Assembly (NCBI RefSeq): GCF_030409845.1
Contig: NZ_JAUFQQ010000005.1
Coordinates: forward strand, 2,170,001-2,234,000
Origin: Flavobacterium branchiarum
Lineage (GTDB): Bacteria > Bacteroidota > Bacteroidia > Flavobacteriales > Flavobacteriaceae
DNA length: 64,000 nucleotides
Direction: 5' to 3'
Within the stretch, counting starts at the first letter, position 1, and each line of letters starts with the position of its first letter. This document shows positions 1-9,575 of this stretch, one piece after another. Under the pieces are notes generated by a model. That model had not been told where the DNA came from. It saw only the letters and a program-made list of their open reading frames with translations, and ran no database searches. The position numbers and the translations under genes are program-made.

Positions 1-96
1 TGGAATGGAACGAATCTTAGTGAGGTAGACTATTCTGACAGCCGTGTGGCTTCTGTTAAAAATTGGAAACAAGATGCACTTGCAAACAGAAACTAA
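1..96 (+). CDS. C-terminal end of an unidentified protein
   Basis: An open frame enters from the left edge in frame 1 and encodes 31 residues, ending in a basic, Asn-rich tail before TAA at 94-96. A strong hairpin terminator follows 23 bases later, which supports this as the true end of a plus-strand gene. The fragment is too short to recognise a family and no function is proposed. Confidence 0.6.
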   Translation, partial: WNGTNLSEVDYSDSRVASVKNWKQDALANRN

Positions 97-118
97 GACT
101 AAATTATAAAACCAAAAA

Positions 119-147
119 AGGTTGTTCAGCTGAACAACCTTTTTTTT
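119..147. terminator. Bidirectional intrinsic terminator
   Basis: A perfect 22-base palindrome (arms AGGTTGTTCAG / CTGAACAACCT, 119-140) is flanked by an A-run on the left and a T-run on the right, so it can terminate transcription from both sides: the plus-strand gene ending at 96 and the minus-strand siderophore group ending at 309. Confidence 0.85.
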
Positions 148-308
148 GTGCCTATTATTTTTGAAGACTTACTTTTTTTATTTCGCACCAAATGATTCTT
201 TCTGTTACGGGTATCCCTTGTAGATATTAGATTCATTATAAAACTGTTTCTTATCTTTATTTGGAATAGTAGTAGTGACTAAATCAGGTCTATTTATTTT
301 AGATGGTG

Positions 309-1865
309 TTATGATATTGCTTGTTTGTCTTTTTTGTCCAAATGGTATGAAATGTATAATGTAATCGATGCAAGAACAATCCAAAACACATCAATAAAGA
401 ATAGCTGAATTTGATTTTGTGCAAAGGTTTTCCAAAACCAATTTCCCGTACAAATTCCGTTAGCAATAGGGATCAGGAATCCCAAAATACTTCCAGCTAG
501 TAAACTAAATTTATTTGTGAAAGCGTTGTTCTTTTTTAGAATAAAAAATACGACTAATACCAACCAACCAATAAAGTAGATGCTGTAAATATTTGATCGC
601 CCGAGCGGATAAAATACTTTTGTAGCAATAAATGCTAATGCCGTAATAGGGTACATGCTTAAACAAATTGCCAAATAAATGCGCACAACAGTTTCGTTGA
701 AGCGGCGTTTCTTTTCGGGCATGTTTTTCTTATCTCGGGCTACGAGCCAAATCATAACTCCTGATATAATTACAAAACAAGTAATAAGACCAAGTACAAA
801 ACTAATTATCTTGAGAGCATATCCTCCATAATCTCCAAAATGAATTCGGTATAATACATTTTTTACCGTGTCAAGATAGGTGATTTCTGTAACTGGATCC
901 TTTTTTGCAACAACTGTGTTATCGGCAACTTTATAAACGATCTTACCAATTCCAGTGAATTTTTTGTCATATTTAATTTCACCTTCTACTAAAACATGCA
1001 TATTGGCATCGCCATAATTTTGGATAAAAACACGAGTGATTTCAAAATCCTTCCAGTTGTTTTTGGTTTTTGCTACCAATTTGTCAATGCTAAAAGGAGT
1101 TGCCAATTTTTTATTATCAAATTTATATTCTGGATCGGTGTATTCTAAATCTTTATATAATTTATCTTGATCGCCTTTATAAAGTGCCATTACACTTGGA
1201 GCAATAATTAATAATTTAATCATGAAAAATGCACCTGTAACCGCATATACAAATTGAAAAGGCAAGCCAATCATTCCTAATGATGTATGTGCATCTGTCC
1301 ACAATGTTTTTAGTTTTTCTTTAGGTCTAAAAATATAAAAGTTAGAAACGATTTTATTCCAATGCAATAGAACCCCAGTTATAATTGCAAATAGAAAAAA
1401 TAAGGCTACAAATCCGGAAAGATAATATCCAAAGGGATAGGGTATCTGGGCAAGGAAATGAAGTCGGTATAAAAACTCACCTAGTGAATACGAGTTTTCA
1501 TACGTATGGGTTTTGAAATTTTTGGTATCTAAATAAAAGAAAGACCCTTCTTTTAATTTGGCAGGAGCCAAAGTGTCTTTGGTACCTTCGAGATAAATAT
1601 TTACCCTTCTTTCGGCACTGGTTTTAGAAATAGAAATGTTCCTTCCGTGTAAGGTATATTCTTTGTCTAAGTTGTTTAAAGCTTTATCGTATTCTAATTG
1701 AATGTTCTTTGTTATTGCTACAGATTCACTTCGTTCCCAATTGATGATTTCATCTCTAAAAAACGAAAAAGATCCAGCAAAGAAAATGACAAATAAAACG
1801 ACACTTATAACGATACCACTTACGGTATGTGTATGAAAATAGATATTGTAATTCCTGTTATTCAT
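309..1865 (-). CDS. PepSY-associated transmembrane protein (siderophore utilisation)
   Basis: 518 residues with an N-terminal membrane helix (about 16-35), a large periplasmic segment, a helix pair near 145-170, a second PepSY-like periplasmic region near 190-330, and four or more C-terminal helices (about 350-375, 390-415, 425-445, 450-510). This layout is that of PepSY_TM proteins such as FoxB, inner-membrane proteins that help release or reduce iron from siderophores. It lies 3 bp after a DUF3649-like gene and downstream of a TonB siderophore receptor, a combination known from iron-uptake loci. Its role here is inferred from family and neighbours; the ligand is unknown. Confidence 0.82.
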   Translation of the reverse strand: MNNRNYNIYFHTHTVSGIVISVVLFVIFFAGSFSFFRDEIINWERSESVAITKNIQLEYDKALNNLDKEYTLHGRNISISKTSAERRVNIYLEGTKDTLAPAKLKEGSFFYLDTKNFKTHTYENSYSLGEFLYRLHFLAQIPYPFGYYLSGFVALFFLFAIITGVLLHWNKIVSNFYIFRPKEKLKTLWTDAHTSLGMIGLPFQFVYAVTGAFFMIKLLIIAPSVMALYKGDQDKLYKDLEYTDPEYKFDNKKLATPFSIDKLVAKTKNNWKDFEITRVFIQNYGDANMHVLVEGEIKYDKKFTGIGKIVYKVADNTVVAKKDPVTEITYLDTVKNVLYRIHFGDYGGYALKIISFVLGLITCFVIISGVMIWLVARDKKNMPEKKRRFNETVVRIYLAICLSMYPITALAFIATKVFYPLGRSNIYSIYFIGWLVLVVFFILKKNNAFTNKFSLLAGSILGFLIPIANGICTGNWFWKTFAQNQIQLFFIDVFWIVLASITLYISYHLDKKDKQAIS

Positions 1866-1868
1866 AAA

Positions 1869-2171
1869 TTATCGCGTAATAGGGTTATAGGTTTGTCCTA
1901 GATATATAATGCCACAAAAGATTAAGGTGAGTAATAAATAAATACCCCAGATTTTCCATCCGTTTTTTGCCAAGAAAGCGACAATCATCAAGACAACCCA
2001 AAGAATGAATCCGCTAAAAGCCATTGTTATGATAACATTGACATGATCAATCCATGAAGCCAATGCAAGATGAAAACTTACGGATACTAAGTAACCACCT
2101 AGAATAGCGGCTGATATTTTGGCAATACGTTGCCAAATAGATTGGGTTAAATATTTTGGGTTTGCAGGCAT
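1869..2171 (-). CDS. DUF3649-like small membrane protein
   Basis: 100 residues with three predicted membrane helices (about 18-36, 43-65, 72-92). The N-terminal pattern (basic start, then RIAKISAAILGGYLVS) resembles DUF3649 proteins, which accompany PepSY and DUF3325 proteins in siderophore-uptake operons. Gaps to its neighbours are 3 bp (downstream) and 25 bp (upstream), so it is co-transcribed. The molecular function of the family is unknown. The assignment is by residue pattern and context, not by a database search. Confidence 0.68.
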   Translation of the reverse strand: MPANPKYLTQSIWQRIAKISAAILGGYLVSVSFHLALASWIDHVNVIITMAFSGFILWVVLMIVAFLAKNGWKIWGIYLLLTLIFCGIIYLGQTYNPITR

Positions 2172-2196
2172 ATTTTTTGGATATACAAATGGTTAT

Positions 2197-2529
2197 TTAG
2201 TAATAGTAATATTCTAATAGTCCAGCAACAACAAATAAAACTAGGACTCCTCTGTAGTTGATTACTTTTAATGGGGTCAATAGTATAACTAAGCTACTTA
2301 TTGTCATTAACTGAATCAAAAAAAACAAAGTTGCCGAACCTAATGACGCAGTAAGCAACCACAATAAGTAAGCTAAAAGAAGCAAACATAAACCTGTAAT
2401 TTTTGTTTGTTTTGGATTTCTTTGCATCCATTTTTCAAAACCAAAGTCATGAGACAGCACGGCTCTTTTGGAAGTGTAGTATAAGGTATAAAAAGAGATA
2501 AAAACGAAAAGGCTGGCTATTGTTATCAT
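2197..2529 (-). CDS. DUF3325-like small membrane protein
   Basis: 110 residues. An N-terminal helix (1-17) is followed by a basic loop containing KRAV and KWMQRNPKQTK, then two or three hydrophobic helices (about 46-64, 67-87, 92-107). The helix, basic loop, helix order matches DUF3325, the usual companion of DUF3649 and PepSY proteins next to TonB siderophore receptors. It is the first gene of the three-gene minus-strand group; a hairpin lies between it and the receptor gene. Biochemical role unknown. Confidence 0.65.
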   Translation of the reverse strand: MITIASLFVFISFYTLYYTSKRAVLSHDFGFEKWMQRNPKQTKITGLCLLLLAYLLWLLTASLGSATLFFLIQLMTISSLVILLTPLKVINYRGVLVLFVVAGLLEYYYY

Positions 2530-2544
2530 AACGTAATGATTAAA

Positions 2545-2583
2545 AAAGCACCCCTCTAAAATTTACATAGAGCGATGCTTTTA
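2545..2583 (-). terminator. Probable intrinsic terminator after the TonB receptor
   Basis: On the minus strand, an imperfect stem with outer arms AAAAGCA / TGCTTTT and inner arms CTCT / AGAG is followed by a T-rich run. It sits 10 bp beyond the receptor stop codon. Complete termination would uncouple the three downstream membrane genes; partial read-through is possible. Confidence 0.6.
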
Positions 2584-2592
2584 TTGTTTTTA

Positions 2593-5085
2593 TTAGAATC
2601 TGTATGAGAAACTTGCTGCAAAAGTTCTTGGATCTTTAGGATGAATTGTAGACCAACCATCGTAAATTTCTTCGTTTGTAATATTGTTTACTTTTAATGT
2701 TACTGTGAATTTCTCAGCAGTATAAAATATAGAAGAGTTCATTACTGTGTATTCTGGAATTGTAAATGTTCCAGCAGTAGCTCTGTTCATGATTTTGTTA
2801 TCTCCAACATAGTTTCCTCCAAAACCTACTCCAAGACCTCTTAAGAGACCATGAGAAAATTTATAAGTAGCCCAAAGGTTTGCTAAGTTTTGAGGTCCTG
2901 CACTTTCTGGTCTGAATCCTACGAAATCTGGATCTCCAGCAGTTAAAACTGCATCATTGTAGCTGTAACCCAAAAGAATGTTTAATCCAGTAATTGGGTT
3001 TGCAATAAATTCTGCTTCAAAACCTTTATTGCGTTGTCCACCGTCTTGATGCGAAACTTGGTTGTTAGGTAGTATTGCAGTTGGATCAGTTGGGTCAACA
3101 TACGGAGTTTCTGTTACATAAACTTTGTCTGTAACCTTTATGTCGTAGTAGCTAAAAGTAGCATACAGTTTATCTTTAAAAAGATTTAATTTAGTTCCTA
3201 CCTCAAATTGATTAGCATGTTCAGGATTAAATGTTAATGGAGTAACAACACCCGCATTACGATTTTGTCCTGGCGCTACATTAGAAAATCCATCCATGTA
3301 ATTAGCAAAAATAGAAACCTTGTCTATAATTGGTTGGTAAACGATACCTAATTTAGGAGAAAAAGAAGTTTGATTGTAGTTGTCATCTTTAGTAGTAACA
3401 TCACCACCATTTATAAAACGGTCAGCACGTAAACTTAGCATTGCTGAAAGTGCAGGAGTGAAATTAATTACATCAGAGAAATAAGCACTGTAAACTTCTT
3501 GTCTTGTTTTGTTGTTATTTCTTGGAGTGTTGCCAATAATTGCATCCGATCCTGCTTTTGTTAAGTCTCCACTATCTCCATTTGTTGCGCCAGGAATAAT
3601 GGTATTGAAAGATTGTAAGTCATCTCCAATGTATACGTAACCATTGCCAAACCAACCTGAGTTATGGTCTGTTGCTGTTCTGTTGAAATAATCAAAACCA
3701 ACTACAATTCTGTTTCTTAATTTACCTATTTTAAAATCACCAATAAAGTTTTGTTGAATATCAGTAGAGACATCTTTAGCATCTTGATCAGTAAAAGATC
3801 TAGCAAGAACGATTCCTTCTTTAATTGGTGCAAATTGAGCTCTACTAGTTGCTTCATACAAATACGAATAGTTTCCTTTTGATTTTGCTGAACTTGTCGA
3901 GAAGATTGTCTGTGATGTCCATTGATTAGAAAGCTTATAATTCATTTGACCTTGCAAATTGTACGAAGGCGTTTTCATTGTAAGCTCATTACTAGTATAA
4001 GAACGTTTGTTGTCGTATTTTAATTCAGCAATGTTATGCACTCTTAATGGGTTTGATCTGTCTAGAAACAACATAGTCGGATTCGTAGTTTCATTAGTCA
4101 TGAACTCTGTGTTTACTAAAAATGACAATCTATCATTTACTTCATAAGATAAGGAAGGGGCGATAAAAAACGATTCTCTAAAACCAGCATCTTGAAAACT
4201 ATCTTGTTTGTTATACGCTGAATTAATTCTAAAGTTCAATGTTTTTTTATCGTTTAATGGAGTATTAAGATCTACCGTAGCTCGATGTAAACCATAACTT
4301 CCAACAGTATAATTTACTTCGCCACCAAAAGTTCTAAACGGTTTCTTTGTAGTAGTGTTGATTAATCCACCGTATGAAATTAAACTGCTTCCGAATAATG
4401 TTCCAGAAGGTCCTTTGATTATTTCGATTCTATCGATATTAGCAGGATCTAAACTTCCGTTTGTTAAACCAGGTAACCCGTTAACCATTGTAGGTTGAAC
4501 AGCAAATCCTCTTAATGAATAATATCCAGCTCCGTCTCCTGCGCGCCCTGTTGAAGCCCACAATTGTGTGATTCCAGAAGCATTTTTTAACGCATCATCA
4601 AAAGTAGTTACTACTTGTTCTTTTAAAACTTCCCCTGTAATAGTTGTATATACTTGTGGGTTTTCAAGATTGTTTAGTGGTAATCTTGATACTTGTTGGT
4701 TTTCTTTACGAGCGTAGTGATTCTTTTTACCACTATTGATAACTACTTCACTTAACTCTTCGTTGCTAGAAGTAATAGTGAAATTCTCTGTTAATTCATC
4801 ACCACTGTTAATCGTTATTTTCTTTTCTTTAGTAGTTTGACCTATTACTGATACTTTTATAACATATGAGCCAGGTTTAATATTCTTTAAAGTATATTTT
4901 CCTTCAGCATCTGTAACTGTACCCATTCTAGTTCCTTTTAGAACTACAGAAATATTGTCGGGTGTTTCGTTATTTGTTAAAATAACTTGCCCTTTGATAG
5001 TTGCTTTTTGCTGTGCCCAAGTCGTGGTACTTAGTAGTATAGCAAAACAGAAACTCAAAAATGATATTGTAAGTTTGGATCTCAT
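2593..5085 (-). CDS. TonB-dependent siderophore receptor
   Basis: 830 residues: a signal peptide ending near WAQQ (about 1-26), a carboxypeptidase-regulatory-like beta-sandwich (27-110) typical of Bacteroidota receptors, a plug domain (about 130-265, including the stretch FDDALKNASGITQLW characteristic of siderophore-type receptors), and a 22-strand barrel ending in a C-terminal aromatic (FSYRF). It should import ferric siderophores across the outer membrane using TonB/ExbBD energy. The downstream PepSY, DUF3649-like and DUF3325-like genes support an iron role. The start is placed at the Met preceding the signal peptide; a promoter-like TTG-N20-TAAATTTG lies 28 bp upstream. The siderophore is unknown. 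Confidence 0.92.
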   Translation of the reverse strand: MRSKLTISFLSFCFAILLSTTTWAQQKATIKGQVILTNNETPDNISVVLKGTRMGTVTDAEGKYTLKNIKPGSYVIKVSVIGQTTKEKKITINSGDELTENFTITSSNEELSEVVINSGKKNHYARKENQQVSRLPLNNLENPQVYTTITGEVLKEQVVTTFDDALKNASGITQLWASTGRAGDGAGYYSLRGFAVQPTMVNGLPGLTNGSLDPANIDRIEIIKGPSGTLFGSSLISYGGLINTTTKKPFRTFGGEVNYTVGSYGLHRATVDLNTPLNDKKTLNFRINSAYNKQDSFQDAGFRESFFIAPSLSYEVNDRLSFLVNTEFMTNETTNPTMLFLDRSNPLRVHNIAELKYDNKRSYTSNELTMKTPSYNLQGQMNYKLSNQWTSQTIFSTSSAKSKGNYSYLYEATSRAQFAPIKEGIVLARSFTDQDAKDVSTDIQQNFIGDFKIGKLRNRIVVGFDYFNRTATDHNSGWFGNGYVYIGDDLQSFNTIIPGATNGDSGDLTKAGSDAIIGNTPRNNNKTRQEVYSAYFSDVINFTPALSAMLSLRADRFINGGDVTTKDDNYNQTSFSPKLGIVYQPIIDKVSIFANYMDGFSNVAPGQNRNAGVVTPLTFNPEHANQFEVGTKLNLFKDKLYATFSYYDIKVTDKVYVTETPYVDPTDPTAILPNNQVSHQDGGQRNKGFEAEFIANPITGLNILLGYSYNDAVLTAGDPDFVGFRPESAGPQNLANLWATYKFSHGLLRGLGVGFGGNYVGDNKIMNRATAGTFTIPEYTVMNSSIFYTAEKFTVTLKVNNITNEEIYDGWSTIHPKDPRTFAASFSYRF

Positions 5086-5112
5086 AATTATTTAGAATTG
5101 ATTTTAATAACG

Positions 5113-5143
5113 CAAATTTAGTTGCTGGATAAAAACAAACCAA
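5113..5143 (-). promoter_or_regulatory. Candidate Bacteroidota promoter of the TonB receptor
   Basis: Read on the minus strand: TTG (5143-5141), a 20-base spacer, then TAAATTTG (5120-5113). This matches the Bacteroidota sigma-A pattern TTG-N(17-23)-TAnnTTTG. The leader to the start codon at 5085 would be about 20 bases. No Fur box could be assigned with confidence. Confidence 0.55.
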
Positions 5144-5243
5144 ATTATTTTTATCTATTCTAAATAAATTTAATTTAATCAATTCAATTTGTTTCATTGT
5201 TATTTTTTTAACATAAAATGATTTTATTTGTTAAAAAGACATA

Positions 5244-5277
5244 AAAAAACCTGTTCAGATAGCTGAACAGGTTTTTT
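5244..5277. terminator. Bidirectional intrinsic terminator
   Basis: Stem ACCTGTTCAG / CTGAACAGGT with a four-base loop, flanked by A- and T-runs. It lies 23 bp beyond the stop of the RND pump gene and ends the minus-strand efflux operon. Confidence 0.85.
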
Positions 5278-5299
5278 AAGTTTGAATTTATTTTGTAAG

Positions 5300-8200
5300 T
5301 TAAAGCGTATGCTTCGGATTGAAACCGTCTTCACTTAGTTCTGTATGTACATAATCGGCAACCATTTCTGTCTCATAATCAACCTTTTCCCCTTTAGAGA
5401 ATTTGTGGATGATTTTTTCCATGATTTCATAAATCACAGGAACAACAATCAAGGTTAGGAATAAAGAAGAAATTAATCCTCCAATAATTACCCATGCCAA
5501 ACCATTTTTCCATTCGGCTCCAGCTCCAGATGCTAATGCAATTGGGAACATACCAAATACCATCGCAATTGTTGTCATCAAGATCGGACGCAAACGAGCG
5601 TGATTTGCTTGAATTAATGCCGTTCTGATTGATTCTCCTGCAGCTCTTCGTTGGTTGGTGTAGTCAACAAGCATAATCGCGTTCTTACACACCAGACCAA
5701 TTAACATAATAATACCCAGAATCGTAAAGATATTTAATGAGTTATTCGTTAAGGCCAAGGCTAACATAGCCCCAATAAACGAAAGCGGTACTGCAAACAA
5801 TACTACAAACGGGTGAACGAAACTATCGTAAAGACCAACCATTACAAGGTAAACCAAAATAATAGCGGCTAATAATGCAATTCCTAGTGTTCCAAAACCT
5901 TCACTTTGGTTTTCTTGATCACCTCCCCAGATGTAATTTACTCCAGCTGGTTTTTTTAGTTTATCAAGTTTTGCTTGCCATTGTGTTACAATTGTTCCAG
6001 ATGGCACCCCAACGTTTTGTCCTTTTACAGTTACCGAAGCCGATTTATCTCTTCGCTCTAACTGGCTAGGTCCTGAACCTTCTGTTACATCTGCAAATTG
6101 AGATAATTTTATTTGTTGTCCAGCAGCGTTTACGAAAATTAGGTTACTAACATCAGTAATACTTTTTCTATCAAATTCATCATATCGAATATTGATATCA
6201 TATTCGTATTCACCAGCTCTATATTTACCATCAGTGTTTCCGCTAAAAGCAGTTTGCATTGTTAAACCAACTGTTTGAAGCGTTAAACCTAATGCGGCCA
6301 TTTTATCACGATCAACCTTAACATTGATTTCAGGGTTTCCATCTTCAACAGTTAATTTAATCTCTGTTGTTCCCGGAATTGTACGTAATTCTGCTTCGGC
6401 TAATTTAGCAAATGCCATAGCACTTTCAGTAGAAGGTCCTGTTACAATTAATCCTAAAGTAGCATCTTCGGCAGTTCCTAAAATACCTACTGGAACAGTT
6501 TTTACTTTTGCTCCAACCAATACTTTTTCTAGTTTACGTTTGATTTTTGCTGCATAAACAGAAGCACCATCAGTACGGTCTTTTTGTTCAATCATCTTCA
6601 CGTTGATCTCTGCTTTGTAAGCAGTAGCTTGCGATGCTCCAAAACCTTCACTGGTTTGTCCTACCGTTGTAATCTGACTATGAACGTATTCTTCATTCTT
6701 CAAATAAGCTTCCGCCTTTTGAGTCATAAAGTTAGTTTGTTCTAATGAAGCATCTTTTGGCATTTCGATTTGCACTAAGAACTCACCACTATCTGATGCT
6801 GCGAAAAACTCACCACCAATGAAACCTCCACCTAATAATCCAATTGTAGAACCAAAGAATAATACAAGAACTACGGCAATTGTTTTAATGTAATGATCCA
6901 AACACCAGTTTAGTAAATTAGATATCCAGTTTGTAAAACGAGTTAAATAACTTTCGAAACCTAGAATTACTCTTCCAAATAAATTCTTTCCTTCAATATG
7001 TTCCAATTTCCCATAACGAGAGGATAACCAAGGAATAATTGTAAATGATGCTAATAATGAGAATAAAGTTGAGATAATTACCGTAACACAAAATTGTGTA
7101 ATGATATTAGATACTAAACCAGAACTCATTGCAATAGGCAAGAATACCACCACAATTACTAATGTAATCGAAGTAACGGTTCCACCAATTTCTGCCGTTC
7201 CATCGTATGATGCACGAATTTTGCTTTTACCCATTTCCATATGTCGGTAAATATTCTCCAGTACCACAATGGCATCATCGACAAGAATACCAACAACAAG
7301 AGATAATCCTAATAAACTCATTAAGTTTAATGTGTATCCCATTAAGTAAATACCAATAAATGTAGAAATTAACGATGCAGGAATTGCAACCATTACGATC
7401 AATGAGTTTCTAATACTATGTAAGAAGAATAACATTACTAACGCAACAAGAACTACAGCGATTAATAAATCGTGAACTACAGAGTCAGCAGCTTCTAATG
7501 TAAAAACGGTACTGTCTTTTGCAACTTCAAGTTTTAATTCATTTTCTTTATAATCGTTTTCAAGAACAGTAATTGTTTTTAATAATTGCTCACTTACTGC
7601 TACGGCATTTGCATCCGATTGTTTAATGATTTGTAAAATAATCGCACTTTTTTGATCGATACGAGAAATTTTTTCAGCAACTTTTTGAGTATCCTGTACG
7701 TCAGCGATATCGCTTAAACGAACTTGAATTCCGTTTTGAGATGATACAACTAAGTTTCTTAATTCGTCAACACTTTTGTATTTACCCGCTAAACGAATTA
7801 ATATTTTTTGTTCACGAGTTTGAATGTTACCAGTAGGGAAATCTAAATTCGAAGTCAAGATGGTTTGTTGCACTTGCGGAATCGAAAGTCCATAACCTTG
7901 CATTTTTAAGGCATCAAGATTTACTTGAATTTCACGTTCTTGACCACCAATAATATTTACCTGTGCCACACCTTGTACACGCGATAAGATTGGAGCAATT
8001 TTTTTATCAATTAAGTCATAAAAAGCAGCTTCATCCATTTTACCATTGGCACCAATTGTCATAATTGGTAAATCACTCAATGAGAATTTGGTTAGGGCTG
8101 GTGTTTTAACATCATCTGGTAAATCACTTATGATTGCATTAATCTTTCGTTGCGCATCGTTCATAGAGAAATCTACCTTCGCATTCGACGTTAAAGTAAT

Positions 8201-8476
8201 CGATACGATAGATAAACTTTCGTATGATTTAGAGTCGATTTTTTTGATATTCTCTAAGGATGCAATCGCATCTTCAATTTTCTTTGTTACGGTGTTTTCT
8301 ACCTCACTTGGAGATGCTCCAGGATAAGTAGTAGAAATGGTAATAACGTTTTGTTCAAATTTAGGGATCAGCTCATAGCCTAATTGGCTGTAGCTGAATA
8401 ATCCACCAAGTATCAAAATTGTAAACAATACAATTATCAACGACGGACGTTTTATGGATATTTCGGCTAATTTCAT
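5300..8476 (-). CDS. RND-family multidrug efflux permease (AcrB/MexB-like)
   Basis: 1058 residues, the usual length of hydrophobe/amphiphile RND pumps. TM1 lies near residues 12-30; the first porter domain spans about 40-330, TM2-6 about 335-500, the second periplasmic domain about 560-870, and TM8-12 about 875-1030. The proton-relay aspartates are visible in TM4 (VGILVDDAIVVLEN, around residue 400), and the conserved lysine region of TM10 reads VCKNAIMLVDY. It should exchange protons for drugs and pass them to the adaptor and outer-membrane channel encoded just upstream. It is the last gene of yceI-tetR-tolC-mfp-rnd. The substrate is not predictable; the TM4 Asp pair argues against a heavy-metal CusA-type pump. 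Confidence 0.93.
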   Translation of the reverse strand: MKLAEISIKRPSLIIVLFTILILGGLFSYSQLGYELIPKFEQNVITISTTYPGASPSEVENTVTKKIEDAIASLENIKKIDSKSYESLSIVSITLTSNAKVDFSMNDAQRKINAIISDLPDDVKTPALTKFSLSDLPIMTIGANGKMDEAAFYDLIDKKIAPILSRVQGVAQVNIIGGQEREIQVNLDALKMQGYGLSIPQVQQTILTSNLDFPTGNIQTREQKILIRLAGKYKSVDELRNLVVSSQNGIQVRLSDIADVQDTQKVAEKISRIDQKSAIILQIIKQSDANAVAVSEQLLKTITVLENDYKENELKLEVAKDSTVFTLEAADSVVHDLLIAVVLVALVMLFFLHSIRNSLIVMVAIPASLISTFIGIYLMGYTLNLMSLLGLSLVVGILVDDAIVVLENIYRHMEMGKSKIRASYDGTAEIGGTVTSITLVIVVVFLPIAMSSGLVSNIITQFCVTVIISTLFSLLASFTIIPWLSSRYGKLEHIEGKNLFGRVILGFESYLTRFTNWISNLLNWCLDHYIKTIAVVLVLFFGSTIGLLGGGFIGGEFFAASDSGEFLVQIEMPKDASLEQTNFMTQKAEAYLKNEEYVHSQITTVGQTSEGFGASQATAYKAEINVKMIEQKDRTDGASVYAAKIKRKLEKVLVGAKVKTVPVGILGTAEDATLGLIVTGPSTESAMAFAKLAEAELRTIPGTTEIKLTVEDGNPEINVKVDRDKMAALGLTLQTVGLTMQTAFSGNTDGKYRAGEYEYDINIRYDEFDRKSITDVSNLIFVNAAGQQIKLSQFADVTEGSGPSQLERRDKSASVTVKGQNVGVPSGTIVTQWQAKLDKLKKPAGVNYIWGGDQENQSEGFGTLGIALLAAIILVYLVMVGLYDSFVHPFVVLFAVPLSFIGAMLALALTNNSLNIFTILGIIMLIGLVCKNAIMLVDYTNQRRAAGESIRTALIQANHARLRPILMTTIAMVFGMFPIALASGAGAEWKNGLAWVIIGGLISSLFLTLIVVPVIYEIMEKIIHKFSKGEKVDYETEMVADYVHTELSEDGFNPKHTL

Positions 8477-8499
8477 CTTTTTTGCTTAGTGCTTTTAAA

Positions 8500-9570
8500 C
8501 TATTTTATAATTTCTACTTTATCTCCGTCTTGTAAGTTAATTTGACCAGTAGTGATTACTATTTGGCCATCAGATAATCCGTTGATAATTTCTACTTTAT
8601 CACCTAAAATTCTTCCAGCTGTTACTTTCTTTAATTTTGCAATACCATTTTCAGCAACAAATATTTGGTTACTACTTACACTTCCTACAAATGCAGTTCT
8701 AGGTACAACCATTAAGTTTTGATTCTGTTGGTTAGATGCAAAATTTGCAGTTCCGTACATACCCGCTTTAAGGTCGTTGCTTACGTTATTTGTGATTTCG
8801 ATTTCTACTGGGAAGTTTAAGCTTTCGTCTGCTTTTGCAGCAATAAAAGTGATTTTTCCAGAAAATACTTTGTCAGGATATACACTTGCAGTTACTTTAA
8901 TAACGTTCCCTAGTTTTAAACTTGCGACTTGAGTTTCATTTACAGTTACAGCAAGTTTTAATTTAGAAACATTTACGATATCAAATAAAGCAGTTGCTGG
9001 CATACCAGCTAAAATAGAACCTGGCTCAATATATTTTTTATTGATGAATCCATTAATAGGTGCTTTTACTTTAGTGTCTCCAACATTAATATTTGCTTGT
9101 TTTAGATTCGCTTCTGCATTAGTTAGTGCTAATTTTGCTTGATCTAATTGTTGTCTTGTAACTCCATCAGTTTTAAAAGCATTCTCATATCTCATGTAAT
9201 CTGCTTTAGCATTTTGGTATGCTGCTTGAGCGGCTTGAGCGTTTACATTAATTACATCACCTCTAACGGTTAATAACGTTTGACCTACTTTTACATAATC
9301 TCCTTCTTTAGCCAAAACACTAATTACTTTACCTGATTTTTCAGCAGAGAAAGTTAGCTCTTGAATTGGTTGGAAGTTTCCGTTAGCAACAAAATCCAAT
9401 GAAACTTCTTCTGTTTTTACAGTAGAAACTTTAACTGAAACAGCAGCATTTTTTTCGGCAACGATATCAGTTTTAGCTTTGTTCTCTTCTTTGTTCTTCG
9501 TTAAAATGAAGCCAATTAGTGCTAATGACCCGATTATGACTACTATTGTTATTATTACTGTTTTTTTCAT
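8500..9570 (-). CDS. RND efflux periplasmic adaptor (HlyD/MFP family)
   Basis: 356 residues: an N-terminal membrane anchor (about 5-25), a lipoyl-like half motif with GKVISVLAKEGDYVKVGQ near 88-105, a short alpha-helical hairpin (about 110-160, Ala/Gln-rich), the second lipoyl half with KAPINGFI (about 168-180), then beta-barrel and membrane-proximal domains. It links the inner-membrane pump to the outer-membrane channel. The gene starts 5 bp after the TolC-type gene and ends 23 bp before the pump gene, so the three are co-transcribed. Confidence 0.92.
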   Translation of the reverse strand: MKKTVIITIVVIIGSLALIGFILTKNKEENKAKTDIVAEKNAAVSVKVSTVKTEEVSLDFVANGNFQPIQELTFSAEKSGKVISVLAKEGDYVKVGQTLLTVRGDVINVNAQAAQAAYQNAKADYMRYENAFKTDGVTRQQLDQAKLALTNAEANLKQANINVGDTKVKAPINGFINKKYIEPGSILAGMPATALFDIVNVSKLKLAVTVNETQVASLKLGNVIKVTASVYPDKVFSGKITFIAAKADESLNFPVEIEITNNVSNDLKAGMYGTANFASNQQNQNLMVVPRTAFVGSVSSNQIFVAENGIAKLKKVTAGRILGDKVEIINGLSDGQIVITTGQINLQDGDKVEIIK

Positions 9571-9575
9571 TTGTT

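Noticed and set aside
4970-5197. 75-residue open frame overlapping the TonB receptor start
   Set aside because: It overlaps the receptor signal peptide in another frame, and its sequence is AT-rich noise.
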